From NCBI GenBank assembly GCA_029880325.1, contig JAOUOP010000002.1, forward strand, positions 124,001 to 188,000: 64,000 nucleotides of DNA, in the 5' to 3' direction. A program made the position numbers and the translations under genes. Positions 34,837-47,447 of this stretch are shown here, one piece after another. Origin of the DNA: Myxococcales bacterium (GTDB taxonomy: Bacteria > Myxococcota_A > Polyangia > Polyangiales > JAFGIB01). Within the stretch, counting starts at the first letter, position 1; every line of letters starts with the position of its first letter. The notes beneath the pieces are model-generated. The model was not told the DNA's origin and did not search any database. It saw only the letters and a program-made list of their open reading frames with translations.

Positions 34837-36620
34837 CCGATTCGAAGCGCACGCTGACCGCCTGCCTACTGCTGTTCGCGATCACGGCGCTCGCGTACGC
34901 CGGTACCTGGGGTCACGGCTTCGTCAACTACGACGACCAAGACACGATCGTGAACCTGATGCTGATCCGGGACCTCGGTGACGTATCGGCGTTCTTCGAG
35001 CCCGTGGTCCGCCGCGGTCTACCCGAATACATGCCGCTGAAGAACCTCTCCTACGCGATCGATTATGCGCTTTTTGGGCTATCGCCCGCCGGCTTCCGCA
35101 TTCAGCAACAGCTCTGGTACGGACTGTGCGTTCTTTTGTTTTTCTTCTGGTCCCGCGTAGTGCTCTCGCGAATCGAGCTTGCTGCCCCGTATGTGTCGTG
35201 GCTCGCATTTGCCGCCGCTGCCCTCTTCGCCTTGCACCCCTCACACGTCGAGTCGGTGACGTGGCTGTCGGGAAGGAAGGACGTGCTCTCGGGTGCCGCC
35301 ATGCTGATCGCCCTACGATGTGCACAACTGGAGGGGGCCGCGGGACTTGTGCTCGCGCTGCTGAGTACGCTAATCGCCCTGCTTTCGAAGCCGATGGCTG
35401 TCGTCTTGCCAGCCCTATTCGTACTCCAGGACTGGGTCGGCGCGGGTGCTCCGGGACGATCGATACGCGGGCGCCGCACGCTATACGCTCTCAGTTTATT
35501 GCTGTGTGCCGCCTTCGCCGCCTTCTATATCGACTTGGTGGGGTCCCATCGCGAGGATGCGAACCCGCCCCCCTACAACAGCTTCGCCGGCCCGGCCTGG
35601 CTGCGATGGGGACAGCAATACCTGGTGTTTCTGCGCCTGGCTACCCTGCCCACTGGGCTTGTGCCACGCTTGCCGGCAAGTCTGCTGGACAGCGATCTCG
35701 TTTCACTGCGGGCGCTCGCGGGACTGCTGTTGCTCCTGTTTTTGGTCGCGGGCGGAGTCTACTGCATCCGCAGGCGCTCCAGCTGGCTGCTGCCGCTCGG
35801 GCTCTTCACAATACCGCTACTGCCGATCGTGGCATCTCCGCCCTGGCACCAGTACGTCGGTGGCCGCTATCTCTTCTTGTCCGTCGCCGGCGTGTGCCTC
35901 GCGTTCGCGATCGGCTGGGCCGCGCTCGTGCGACTCGCGCCGCGCCTGCAGCCCATCGCCACCCTCACCCTTCTTCTCATCGGTTGCTGCTGGGGAGCAC
36001 TCACGCTCGAATATAATGCGTCCTGGCGCAGCGGAAGCACACTCTGGGAGCGCGCCGCACGGGTCTATCCGGACTTTTCGGAACTGCACAGCCTGGCCGC
36101 AGGCGCGCACGTGCTCGAGGGACGTCCCGACCTCGCGCTGCGATCGCTGTCGTCGTGCCTCAAAATCGACCCTCGCGAGCCCAAATGCCTCGCCGCTGCG
36201 GGCGAGTTGCTGCTGCCGGTCGATCCCGAGCAGGGCGAGGCGATGCTGCGCACAGCCCTCGAGCACGATCACAAAAACGAAGTTGCCACCGTGCTCGCGA
36301 GGCATCTCATGCGTACCGGCCGGGCAGGTGAAGGGCTGCACCTATATGAGCGCTCCCTCGATGGCACTGCCGTGAAGGCCGAAAACCTCGCCCTGCTGGT
36401 GCGCCTGGCCCTGGCGGCGGGCAAGGAAACGAAAGCACGCCACTATGTGCGTGATCTGGTGCGAGCGGCCGCGGTCAACCACCCCGGCTCCCCCGCCCCC
36501 ATCGAGGTCGTGCACAACGTCGCCGCGGAGTTGGGCGACGCAAAGCTGGCAGCCACGGTCGAGCAGGTGGCGCAGAGCTGCCGGCGCAGCGATTGCTTCG
36601 CGCGGGGGATGGGATGGTAG
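34833..36620 (+). CDS. TMTC-like multipass membrane protein with TPR C-terminus
   Basis: 595 aa, GTG start overlapping the previous stop. The N-terminal half has about ten membrane segments with the acidic loop FVNYDDQDTIVNL, PEYMPLKNLSYAIDYALFG and ALHPSHVESVTWLSGRKDV, the signature of TMTC/O-mannosyl-transferase-like proteins with tetratricopeptides. The last 190 residues are TPR-like helices (FSELHSLAAGAHVLEGRPDLALRSLSSCLKIDP and following). TMTC-type proteins in animals transfer O-mannose; bacterial relatives are mostly uncharacterised. Together with the preceding gene it probably forms an envelope glycosylation module. Confidence 0.78.
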   Translation: MTDSKRTLTACLLLFAITALAYAGTWGHGFVNYDDQDTIVNLMLIRDLGDVSAFFEPVVRRGLPEYMPLKNLSYAIDYALFGLSPAGFRIQQQLWYGLCVLLFFFWSRVVLSRIELAAPYVSWLAFAAAALFALHPSHVESVTWLSGRKDVLSGAAMLIALRCAQLEGAAGLVLALLSTLIALLSKPMAVVLPALFVLQDWVGAGAPGRSIRGRRTLYALSLLLCAAFAAFYIDLVGSHREDANPPPYNSFAGPAWLRWGQQYLVFLRLATLPTGLVPRLPASLLDSDLVSLRALAGLLLLLFLVAGGVYCIRRRSSWLLPLGLFTIPLLPIVASPPWHQYVGGRYLFLSVAGVCLAFAIGWAALVRLAPRLQPIATLTLLLIGCCWGALTLEYNASWRSGSTLWERAARVYPDFSELHSLAAGAHVLEGRPDLALRSLSSCLKIDPREPKCLAAAGELLLPVDPEQGEAMLRTALEHDHKNEVATVLARHLMRTGRAGEGLHLYERSLDGTAVKAENLALLVRLALAAGKETKARHYVRDLVRAAAVNHPGSPAPIEVVHNVAAELGDAKLAATVEQVAQSCRRSDCFARGMGW

Positions 36621-36722
36621 GGGTTTTCGAAGTCGCAGTGGTTTCAGAGCGATCGATGGGCTTGGCATCCTTCATCGGACACTGGTAACCCGATCCGCCT
36701 CCTGCTACAGCAGCACCCGTCC

Positions 36723-40682
<3,960 letters not shown>

Positions 40683-40733
40683 GTGCGGGCGAAGGTTGAA
40701 GGCTGAAGCTTGAAGGCTCCGGCCGGCACCGGG

Positions 40734-41786
40734 TCATGGCGAAATTGGGTGGCGCGCGCGATGGCCCTCGAGTGCCGACAACAGCGCCTCCTGTAGCGTG
40801 CCCAGGCTGCGCACCCCCTCGATCAACCCGGGGCCCGCGGCGTAGACGCCGTCAAGCGCCGCCCCGAGGGAGCGCGCATCGGGCAGCGCGCCCAACAGCG
40901 CATCGGTGAGCTGCTGCGGGCAGGCCTCGTGCTGCATGAAATCCCCGACCAGGCGCAGCGCGGCGAGCTTGCCCGCTGGGTCGAGCGCAACGCCCGCAGC
41001 GACGAAGCCGATGGCTTCCTCGAGCGCTTCGCCATAGTGCAGCGTCGGTGGCCCAGCATCGCGCCAAGCGTCGGCCAGGCGCGTGGCGAGCGCGTCCGCC
41101 TCGTCGCGCTCCAGGGCGCTTGGAGCCTCGGCCTGCAGCTCGAGCCCGTAGCAGCGTGCCTGGCCGTCGCACAGCGCACGCAGGGCCGCCTCGACACCGC
41201 CGTCGAAGCCGGCCTGGGCCAGCGTGATCGGCGCCTTGCCCCGGAACATCGGCTGCTGACGCGCGGGATAGCCCTGCTGCGCGGCCTCGGGCACGAAGGG
41301 CGCGTCGACACCGACAAAGACCTCCAACAGGGCACGGCCGTCAGCGGCCTCGGTCCAGGCCAGGTAGGCCGCCGGGCGCGCCTCGACGCTGATGAAGTCG
41401 CGTCCAAAGTAATGCGCCGGCAGCTTCAGCTGGCGCAGCCCGCTCAGGCAACCGCGCACGTTGCGGTTGAGCAACTTGCCCGGCGGGCAGCCCATCAGCG
41501 CCCCGGGCTCGGCCAGTCCGATGGCCAGGTAGCCGACGCCCGGGCCCACGTGCACCGTCGCGCCGCCCGTACGCCTGCGCAAAAGCGGCGTCGCAGCGAC
41601 GAGCGCCTGCTGCGACAGCGCGTGGGGCGCATACTGGTAGGCCCCCAACACCAGCGCCTCAGCGTCCAGCCACGCCGCGTAGAGCGACACCGGCCGCTCG
41701 GGGGTCACCGAGCGCCACAGCGCCTGCCCTCGGGCCAGGGCCTGTGCGGGTGTCGCCCGCTCCAGATGCTCACGCGCCGCCGTCAT
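40734..41786 (-). CDS. Lipoate-protein ligase A-like protein
   Basis: 350 aa. The central part resembles the biotin/lipoate A/B ligase fold: LRRRTGGATVHVGPGVGYLAIGL (RRxTGG motif, then the strand), LLNRNVRGCLSGLRQLKLPAHYFGRDFISV (the family's lysine-binding GR-D/N motif) and AAYLAWTEAADGRALLEVFVGV. The C-terminal 130 residues do not match standard LplA and are helical. It may attach lipoate or octanoate, or be a divergent paralogue with another acyl substrate. ATG 41786 starts the similarity; the frame is open upstream to 41879 but with low-complexity sequence. The gap to the TetR gene upstream is 188 bp. Confidence 0.6.
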   Translation of the reverse strand: MTAAREHLERATPAQALARGQALWRSVTPERPVSLYAAWLDAEALVLGAYQYAPHALSQQALVAATPLLRRRTGGATVHVGPGVGYLAIGLAEPGALMGCPPGKLLNRNVRGCLSGLRQLKLPAHYFGRDFISVEARPAAYLAWTEAADGRALLEVFVGVDAPFVPEAAQQGYPARQQPMFRGKAPITLAQAGFDGGVEAALRALCDGQARCYGLELQAEAPSALERDEADALATRLADAWRDAGPPTLHYGEALEEAIGFVAAGVALDPAGKLAALRLVGDFMQHEACPQQLTDALLGALPDARSLGAALDGVYAAGPGLIEGVRSLGTLQEALLSALEGHRARHPISP

Positions 41787-41974
41787 CGCATCCTTGCTAT
41801 CGGACCGGCGCCGGCTTCCGTCAAGCGCCGGCCACCGACCACGCCCCCGGGTCACGCCTACGCCAAAACCAAACCACAAACGCGTAGTTAATATTCAGCC
41901 GACTCGGGATCGCCTCGACTTCGGCATTTCTTTGCAAGCGATCGCGCGGCAATCCCAGGGGCAGCGCCGAAAGC

Positions 41975-42682
41975 TCACCCCTCCGAGGCGGTCTCGCGCG
42001 CGTGCTGCTCGCGCTCCCGTTCGCGTTCGCGTTCGCGTTCGCGCCGGGCCAGCTCGCGCGTCTTCTCCGAGGGGGGCGCCGCCAGGAAGCCGCATACGGC
42101 GTCGATCATATTGCTCAAATAGAGGTCGAAGCTCAGATCCTCGAGGCCGAGGCCCCGGCGCTGGTAGACCGCCAGTGAGATCACCGCATGACGGCCCATC
42201 AAAAAGAGCCGCGGCATCAGCAGCTGCTGGGGCAGCTGGGGCAGCGCGGCGGCCACCATGCGGGCCCAACGCGCATCGCCCGAGTCGAATTTGCGCAGAA
42301 TGTCGCCGACCTGGGTGGGCGATACCAGGAAGAGGTTGGCCAGAAAGATCAGGTAGGCGCCCGCCCCCTCGGGACCGCTGCGCAGGCCGTCGACCAGCGC
42401 CATCACGAAGGCCTCGGTGATGGCGCGCAGGTCCCCCGCGTCGCCGGCGGCCTCCACGGCATCGAGGCGCTTTTCGCGATAGCGCCCGATCTCGGGACGC
42501 CGGAACTCGAAGATGGCGTCGACCAGGGCTTCCTTGGAGCCAAAGTGGTAATGGGCCGCGGAGGTGTTGCGCTGGCCAGCGGCGAGGTTGATTTCCCGCA
42601 AGGACACGCCCTCAATGCCGCGCTCGGCAAAAAGCCGCTCGGCCGCGAGGATCAGCTCCTTGCGTGTGTCACGTCTGCCCAC
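41975..42682 (-). CDS. TetR/AcrR-family transcriptional regulator
   Basis: 235 aa. The helix-turn-helix is RKELILAAERLFAERGIEGV, then LREINLAAGQRNTSAAHYHF, the classic TetR DNA-binding domain. A helical ligand-binding domain follows (about 60-205, AFVMALVDGLRSG, MPRLFLMGRHAVISLAVY). The last 25 residues are a run of Arg-Glu dipeptides encoded by tandem GCGTTC hexamers (about 42020-42042 on the + strand), which could change length by slippage. The start is GTG 42682. No divergent target gene is adjacent, as the next gene upstream (vWA) is on the same strand; the regulated gene is not evident. Confidence 0.88.
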   Translation of the reverse strand: MGRRDTRKELILAAERLFAERGIEGVSLREINLAAGQRNTSAAHYHFGSKEALVDAIFEFRRPEIGRYREKRLDAVEAAGDAGDLRAITEAFVMALVDGLRSGPEGAGAYLIFLANLFLVSPTQVGDILRKFDSGDARWARMVAAALPQLPQQLLMPRLFLMGRHAVISLAVYQRRGLGLEDLSFDLYLSNMIDAVCGFLAAPPSEKTRELARREREREREREREQHARETASEG

Positions 42683-42768
42683 AGCCGAGCATCATAGGAA
42701 GCGACCGGCGGTGAAGCAAGCGGCTTAGAACCACCGATTGCGATGGGGCGGCCGAGCAACTGCCCCTT

Positions 42769-42810
42769 CGGCGACCGGATCGCGCCCGGGCGTGCGCGAT
42801 CCGGTCGCCG
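42769..42810. terminator. Perfect 17-bp stem hairpin downstream of the vWA gene
   Basis: CGGCGACCGGATCGCGC (42769-42785) pairs perfectly with 42794-42810 around an 8-nt loop. It lies 38 bp beyond the stop of the minus-strand vWA gene and upstream of the TetR gene. There is no T-run, as with the other hairpins in this window. Confidence 0.75.
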
Positions 42811-42847
42811 TCGGGAACACCCCACAGCCAAATCGTTGTCGATGGAG

Positions 42848-44623
42848 TCAGTCCGCCGGCCAGGGATCGGCGGGCACCTCGAAGTCGCCGGGCAGCTCGA
42901 TGCCCTGCGCCGCCATCAGATCACGCATGTCGATCAGCATCTGCAGGTCGTATTCGATGTCGATGTCATTGACCTCGGCGTTGTAGTCCTCGACGGCGGC
43001 GATCACGCGCTCGAGCAGGCCGCGGGCCTCGGCGGGACCGCCAGCGTAGAAGAGCATCGAGGCCTCCTCGAAGGCGACGTAGATGTTGAGCATCACGAAG
43101 CTCTTCTGGATGATGGCCAGGTCGGGGCTGTCGAAGAAGCCCGTCGTGGGAGTGAGCCAGGGGGCCATCGGATAATCGATCGTCAGCTGGTCGCTGATGA
43201 TGGCGTCGGTGCCGGGCTCGCGGAAGCTGATGTCGACGGTGGCCACCTGGGCGCTGGTCAGGTCGAGTCCGTCGCTCTCGTCCACGTTGGGCATCAGCTC
43301 GATCATCAACGCCGAGCCGCCGCCACGACGCCCGCCGTCGGCCGTAACGTCCGCGGCCGACTCGCGGTGGGCCAGGAAGACGCTGGGAATGTCCATGGTC
43401 CCGCCACGTGCGGTGTCCTGCCAGAGGCTCGAGCCCACGGCGCGGCCGAAGTCATAGTAGGTGCCGGCTTCCAAGGACAACTGCAAGTCAAACGCCACCG
43501 GTACCGTGAAGTAGCTCAGCTCCTCGGTGAAGACCTCGCTGACGGCGCCGGCGTTCTCCAGGAAATAGGTATTGCCGTCGCCCTGCTCGGCCAGGCCGCG
43601 CATCAGGCCAGCGTTGAAGTCGGTACCCAGACCGATGGTGGTCAGTCCCATGCCGTCGGAGTTGTAGGCGTAGCTCATGTCGAGAATCGCTGCGTCGCCG
43701 GTGATGCCGGCGGTGGCAACGCCGTCCGACAGCAGGATCACGCGGTTCTGGCGCCCGCTGTCATAGGAGCCCGACAGCTCCTTGAAGCCCAGCTCGAGGC
43801 CGGCGTAGAGATTGGTGGACCCCTCTGCCACCAGGCCGTCGACGATCGTGCGCAGCTCGGCGCGACGCAGGGAGACCTCCTCGAGCGGCGCGACCACGGT
43901 GGCCGCGTCGCTGTAGGTGATGAGCGTGAGCATGTCGCTATCGCGCATGCCGTCGATGAGAAGGTTCAGCCCGTCGCGCACGAAGTCGATCTTCTGGTCG
44001 GTGTTCATGGAGCCCGAGACGTCGATCACGACCGCCAGGTTCAGCGGCGGGCGGTCCTGGGGGTCGATGGCGATGGGGGAGTTGAGCCCGAGCTGCAACA
44101 TGGTGCAGTTGTTGCCGTTCATCAGGCTGCCGAGTACGCCCAGCATCAGCTGCAGGCAGATGCGCTCGCCACAGACGGGTTCGGGCAGGGCCGTGTGGTG
44201 CTCGGCGAAGAAGCCGGCGGCGTCGAAGTCGGCGGTGGTCGGTACGATGCCGGCCTCGAGCAGGCTCCGGAAATAGCCGAAGTCGGCGGCGCCGCTGAAG
44301 GCGATGTTGGTGTTGGTGGCCGTCTGGGGCGCGGTGGCCGCGGCGCCGGTGTCCGCGGTCGCCGGGTTGGTGCCCGGATCGCCGGAGGTATTGCCGAAAC
44401 TGCCACTGGTGGTGCTGGTGCCGGAGCCGCTCCCAGAACCACCGCTGCCGCCACCTCCGGCCAACTCCGAATCGGCCTCACCGTTTTTGGCCACGCTGTC
44501 CCCGCGGGTCGGTTCGAGCGCGCCGTCGCCCTCGCCGTGGCTGCTCATGCAGGCCGCGAGCAAAAAGATGCAGGCCACCGCAAGCGGCGCCCGGGAAGTG
44601 TGGATGATGTTGATCGCTGACAT
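42848..44623 (-). CDS. YfbK-like von Willebrand factor A lipoprotein
   Basis: 591 aa. Lipoprotein signal (PLAVACIFLLAAC), then a long Gly/Ser/Thr-rich linker (about 30-110). The N-terminal YfbK-like region (AADFGYFRSLLEAGIVP) is followed by a vWA domain with MIDAS VVIDVSGSMNTDQK, then NRVILLSDGVATAG. A C-terminal region (ALMIELMPN, LLERVIAAVEDYN) follows. vWA lipoproteins of this type are metal-dependent adhesion or scaffold modules at the envelope. ATG 44623 has GGAGG 6 bp upstream and a sigma-54-type promoter about 36 bp before it, so expression is probably controlled by an enhancer-binding protein. Confidence 0.88.
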   Translation of the reverse strand: MSAINIIHTSRAPLAVACIFLLAACMSSHGEGDGALEPTRGDSVAKNGEADSELAGGGGSGGSGSGSGTSTTSGSFGNTSGDPGTNPATADTGAAATAPQTATNTNIAFSGAADFGYFRSLLEAGIVPTTADFDAAGFFAEHHTALPEPVCGERICLQLMLGVLGSLMNGNNCTMLQLGLNSPIAIDPQDRPPLNLAVVIDVSGSMNTDQKIDFVRDGLNLLIDGMRDSDMLTLITYSDAATVVAPLEEVSLRRAELRTIVDGLVAEGSTNLYAGLELGFKELSGSYDSGRQNRVILLSDGVATAGITGDAAILDMSYAYNSDGMGLTTIGLGTDFNAGLMRGLAEQGDGNTYFLENAGAVSEVFTEELSYFTVPVAFDLQLSLEAGTYYDFGRAVGSSLWQDTARGGTMDIPSVFLAHRESAADVTADGGRRGGGSALMIELMPNVDESDGLDLTSAQVATVDISFREPGTDAIISDQLTIDYPMAPWLTPTTGFFDSPDLAIIQKSFVMLNIYVAFEEASMLFYAGGPAEARGLLERVIAAVEDYNAEVNDIDIEYDLQMLIDMRDLMAAQGIELPGDFEVPADPWPAD

Positions 44624-44658
44624 GGATCCTCCCGCCCAAAAAAGGCGACAGGACCTAA

Positions 44659-44674
44659 TGCAGCCGGCGTGCCA
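44659..44674 (-). promoter_or_regulatory. Sigma-54 (-24/-12) promoter of the vWA lipoprotein gene
   Basis: Read on the minus strand: TGGCACGCCGGCTGCA. GG at -25/-24 and GC at -13/-12 are exactly spaced and the match to TGGCAC-N5-TTGCA fails at only one position. The predicted start near 44648 gives a 5' leader of about 25 nt with GGAGG before ATG 44623. Confidence 0.7.
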
Positions 44675-44755
44675 CCTTCTGCGACACGCGAAATCATAGA
44701 CTTTTTCGCTCACCAGGCGCTGAACCGGGCCGCCTGCCAGGCGCTCGTGCCAGCT

Positions 44756-44788
44756 CTGTGCCAGGTTTTACGGCACACACTGGCACAG
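44756..44788. promoter_or_regulatory. Dyad upstream of the sigma-54 promoter, possible enhancer site
   Basis: CTGTGCCAG (44756-44764) and CTGGCACAG (44780-44788) form a perfect 9-bp inverted repeat with a 15-bp spacer, about 85-115 bp upstream of the -24 element. Further GTGCCAG-like copies lie between the two. The position suits binding of a sigma-54 activator. It lies just beyond the stop of the neighbouring propeller gene, so a terminator role cannot be excluded. Confidence 0.5.
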
Positions 44789-44796
44789 ACTGGGGC

Positions 44797-46038
44797 TCAG
44801 CGGGCGGCGGTGGCGGCCCCGGGAGCGGGGGCATCGAGGGCGATGCGCTCGATGAAGCCCTCCAGGGGCTGGGAGCCGCCCTCGGGCCCGGGGATCGAGC
44901 GCCCCGGGGTGCCCATGCCCTCGGCCACGTACAGCGCGCCGTCGGCCAACAGCAGATTGCTGGGGGCGTCGAGGCCCGCGGCCACCACGCTGACGGCGCC
45001 GTCGGGGGAAACGCGCAGCAGCCGCCCGCTGTGGCGCTTGAAGCCGCCGTGGAGGGTGCCGGCGTACATCGACTCGCGCGTGGGAGTGGGCTCGAGGAAG
45101 GCGTCGCAGAACTCGAGCACGTAGAGACTGCCGTCGGGGCCGATCTCCAGGTCGGTCGGGACGCTCAGGCCGGTGACCAGCCACTCGAAGCTGCGGGTCT
45201 CGGGATCGACGCTGATGATGGCGCCGGCGCCGTGCACCAACTCCACGCCCTCTCCGCCCTCCTCGCCTTCGGGCGAACCGGTGAACAGGCTCACCAGCAG
45301 CCGACCGCTCTTCGGATCGTGGACCAGATAGCCGGGGACCGCGTCCTGGCCGTTTGCCATGGGCGGGATCTTCAGGACCCGCTCGACGCCCTCACCGGGC
45401 AAAAGCCGCACCACCTCGTCGGTGGTCGAGGCCACGCCATACCAGTGCTTGCGCCCCGGATCGTAGGCCAAATCGTTGATGTTCAGGTGGGTCTTGCCCC
45501 AGGGTTTGACCCCGTCAGAAGCCACCTCGAAGATGGTCGAGGGCCCGCCGAAAAAGGCCAGGGCGACCATCACGCGGTCGCCACTGGCAGCGATACCCGC
45601 CATTCCGAAGACCTCATCGCGACGGACGATGCCGAGAATATTCTTGGACGGCTGGCGATCGAGCAGCACCCGGCGCTCGCCCTCGTCGAGGTAGTCGCCG
45701 TCGCCATTGCCGTCGGCCAGGCGCGCCAGGGTGCCGGTCAGGGGGTTTTCGGGATCGCCGGTGCCGGCCTCGGCCACCAACAGCGCGCCGTCGGCGCCGC
45801 GGTGCATGCCGCGGGGATTGCTGAGGGCGCGGGCGACCAACGCGCGCGGCAGGAGGGCGCGGGCGGGCGTCTCGGGAATTCGAATGGCGGCCGCTTTGCC
45901 CGCCTGATCGGGCGCTGGCGCCGCGGACGGCGAAGCCTCGGCTTCGGGGGTGGCGGGCGCCGGGCCCGAGCTTTGGGTGGTGGCACAGGCGCCGATCAGG
46001 GCACCTGCAAGGGCGAGCAAAAGGAGTAGACGGACCAT
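44797..46038 (-). CDS. ScyD/ScyE-like beta-propeller lipoprotein
   Basis: 413 aa. Lipoprotein signal (VRLLLLLALAGALIGAC), Ala/Pro/Glu spacer, then a six-bladed-propeller pattern of about 330 residues (NPRGMHRGADGALLVAEAG, INDLAYDPGRKHWYGVAS, VPTDLEIGPDGSLYVLEF, APSNLLLADGALYVAEG). This resembles the NHL-like ScyD/ScyE family; sugar or metabolite binding is typical of such folds, but no catalytic residues can be assigned. ATG 46038 starts the signal peptide; ATG 46065 is possible. It is divergent from the TPR-barrel gene at 46218 (179-bp gap). Confidence 0.75.
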   Translation of the reverse strand: MVRLLLLLALAGALIGACATTQSSGPAPATPEAEASPSAAPAPDQAGKAAAIRIPETPARALLPRALVARALSNPRGMHRGADGALLVAEAGTGDPENPLTGTLARLADGNGDGDYLDEGERRVLLDRQPSKNILGIVRRDEVFGMAGIAASGDRVMVALAFFGGPSTIFEVASDGVKPWGKTHLNINDLAYDPGRKHWYGVASTTDEVVRLLPGEGVERVLKIPPMANGQDAVPGYLVHDPKSGRLLVSLFTGSPEGEEGGEGVELVHGAGAIISVDPETRSFEWLVTGLSVPTDLEIGPDGSLYVLEFCDAFLEPTPTRESMYAGTLHGGFKRHSGRLLRVSPDGAVSVVAAGLDAPSNLLLADGALYVAEGMGTPGRSIPGPEGGSQPLEGFIERIALDAPAPGAATAAR

Positions 46039-46217
46039 GACAGCGCAGAACTCTGGCGCCGACATGGCGCGCGGTGCAACGGAAGGTAGATGCCTCGGCG
46101 GGCGCGTCAAGTGCACGCGGGGCCCCCGGGTGCGCCCGAATTTGGCTGCCGCAACCCCGGAGCGCGGCTCCAATTTTCTTCCGAGCACCGATCGAGGCGG
46201 GGTAGCATCCCCGGGCC

Positions 46218-47330
46218 GTGCGGCCGCCCTACCCGATCAGCCGCCATCTGCTCTTGGCGCTTCTGCTGTGTGTCAGCGCCCCTGCCGCTGCGCAAAAGGC
46301 TGCCGCCGGGGCCGGCGGGCCCGCGCAGGGGGAGGCGGCTGCGGACGCCGAGAGCGACCCCAGCGAACGCGACCGCAAGGCGCGCGAGCGCTTCGAACAG
46401 GGTCGCAGCGCCTACGAAGAGGGTCGCTACCGCGACGCCTGGGAGCACTTCCGCGAGGCCTACCTGCTCAGCGGCCGCCCCCAGCTGCTCTACAACGTGG
46501 GCCAGTCGGCCGACCGGCTGCGCCTCGACGCCCAAGCCCTGGACGCCTTCCGGCTCTACCTCAAGCATCTGCCGGACGCCGAAAACCGCCGCGAGGTGGA
46601 AAACCGCATCCGCGCGCTCGAGGCACGGCAGCAGGGCGATGCGGTCCCGGAGGCTCCGGCCGAGGGCGAGGGGGGCGACGAGCCCGCGGGCGAGGGCGCA
46701 GGCGCGGACGTGGGGGCGGAGGCGGACGGGGCGACAGCATCCGGTACCGACGCCGCCACCGCGACGGAAGAGGCGGTGCCCCAAAGCGGCCGCTTTTACC
46801 TGCGCCTGAGCCTGGGCGCCGGTGGGCTCGCCTCCTCGGTGAAAGGGCTGGCCGGCAACGCCACCGCCAGCGCCTCCTCCAGCATCGGCCTGCTCGACTT
46901 GCGCGTGGGTTATGGGATTCATCCCAAGTTGGTCTTCGGCCTGGCGGCGCAGCTGGCGCTCGGCCTCAGCCCTCAGCTCGAGGTCGACCGCGGCCCCCTG
47001 CTCGGCTCCTCGAAAGAAGACCTGGAACGCCTGAACGCAAGCCTGCTGGGCGTCTTCGTGGAGTTCTACCTCAAGCCCTCGCGGCGGGGCTTTCGCTTCA
47101 ACGCAGCGTTCAGCGGCGGCCGCCTGAGCATCTCCGACGAGATGGTGCTGATAGACAAGCGCGACGCGACCGGAGGAGCGCTGATGCTCGGAGCGGGCTA
47201 CGACTTTCGAGTCGCCGAAGCCTGGGCCATGGGCGTGGCCGCGAACCTGACGGTAGCCAGCTTCAGCAACGATCCACTGAGCTACGGGCTGTGGCTGTTC
47301 GCGCTGCAGTTTTCGGCGGCGTGGTACTGA
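46218..47330 (+). CDS. TPR plus beta-barrel outer-membrane protein
   Basis: 370 aa, GTG start. Signal peptide to AAA (about residue 25), then TPR-like helices (RARERFEQG-type start, SAYEEGRYRDAWEHFREAYLL, AQALDAFRLYLKHLPD). An acidic Gly/Ala/Glu linker (about 140-190) is followed by a strand-rich C-domain ending WLFALQFSAAWY, with an aromatic C-terminus. Same design as the protein at 22745-24214, with a different linker. Probably an outer-membrane protein whose periplasmic TPR recruits partners. Function unknown. Confidence 0.7.
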   Translation: MRPPYPISRHLLLALLLCVSAPAAAQKAAAGAGGPAQGEAAADAESDPSERDRKARERFEQGRSAYEEGRYRDAWEHFREAYLLSGRPQLLYNVGQSADRLRLDAQALDAFRLYLKHLPDAENRREVENRIRALEARQQGDAVPEAPAEGEGGDEPAGEGAGADVGAEADGATASGTDAATATEEAVPQSGRFYLRLSLGAGGLASSVKGLAGNATASASSSIGLLDLRVGYGIHPKLVFGLAAQLALGLSPQLEVDRGPLLGSSKEDLERLNASLLGVFVEFYLKPSRRGFRFNAAFSGGRLSISDEMVLIDKRDATGGALMLGAGYDFRVAEAWAMGVAANLTVASFSNDPLSYGLWLFALQFSAAWY

Positions 47331-47447
47331 GGACGCGCGACCTCAAGGCCCGGGAGCACCGGCGCAAATCCAGTTGCGCACGTCGCGACGGGAGCGCCGC
47401 TCGGGTACCGGAGTCCCCGCTAGCGCCAGGGCATTGACTGAGTATGG

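Noticed and set aside
42743..44620. 625-codon + strand frame opposite the vWA lipoprotein
   Set aside because: Gly/His/Val-rich antisense frame; the minus strand has a signal peptide, MIDAS motif, RBS and promoter.
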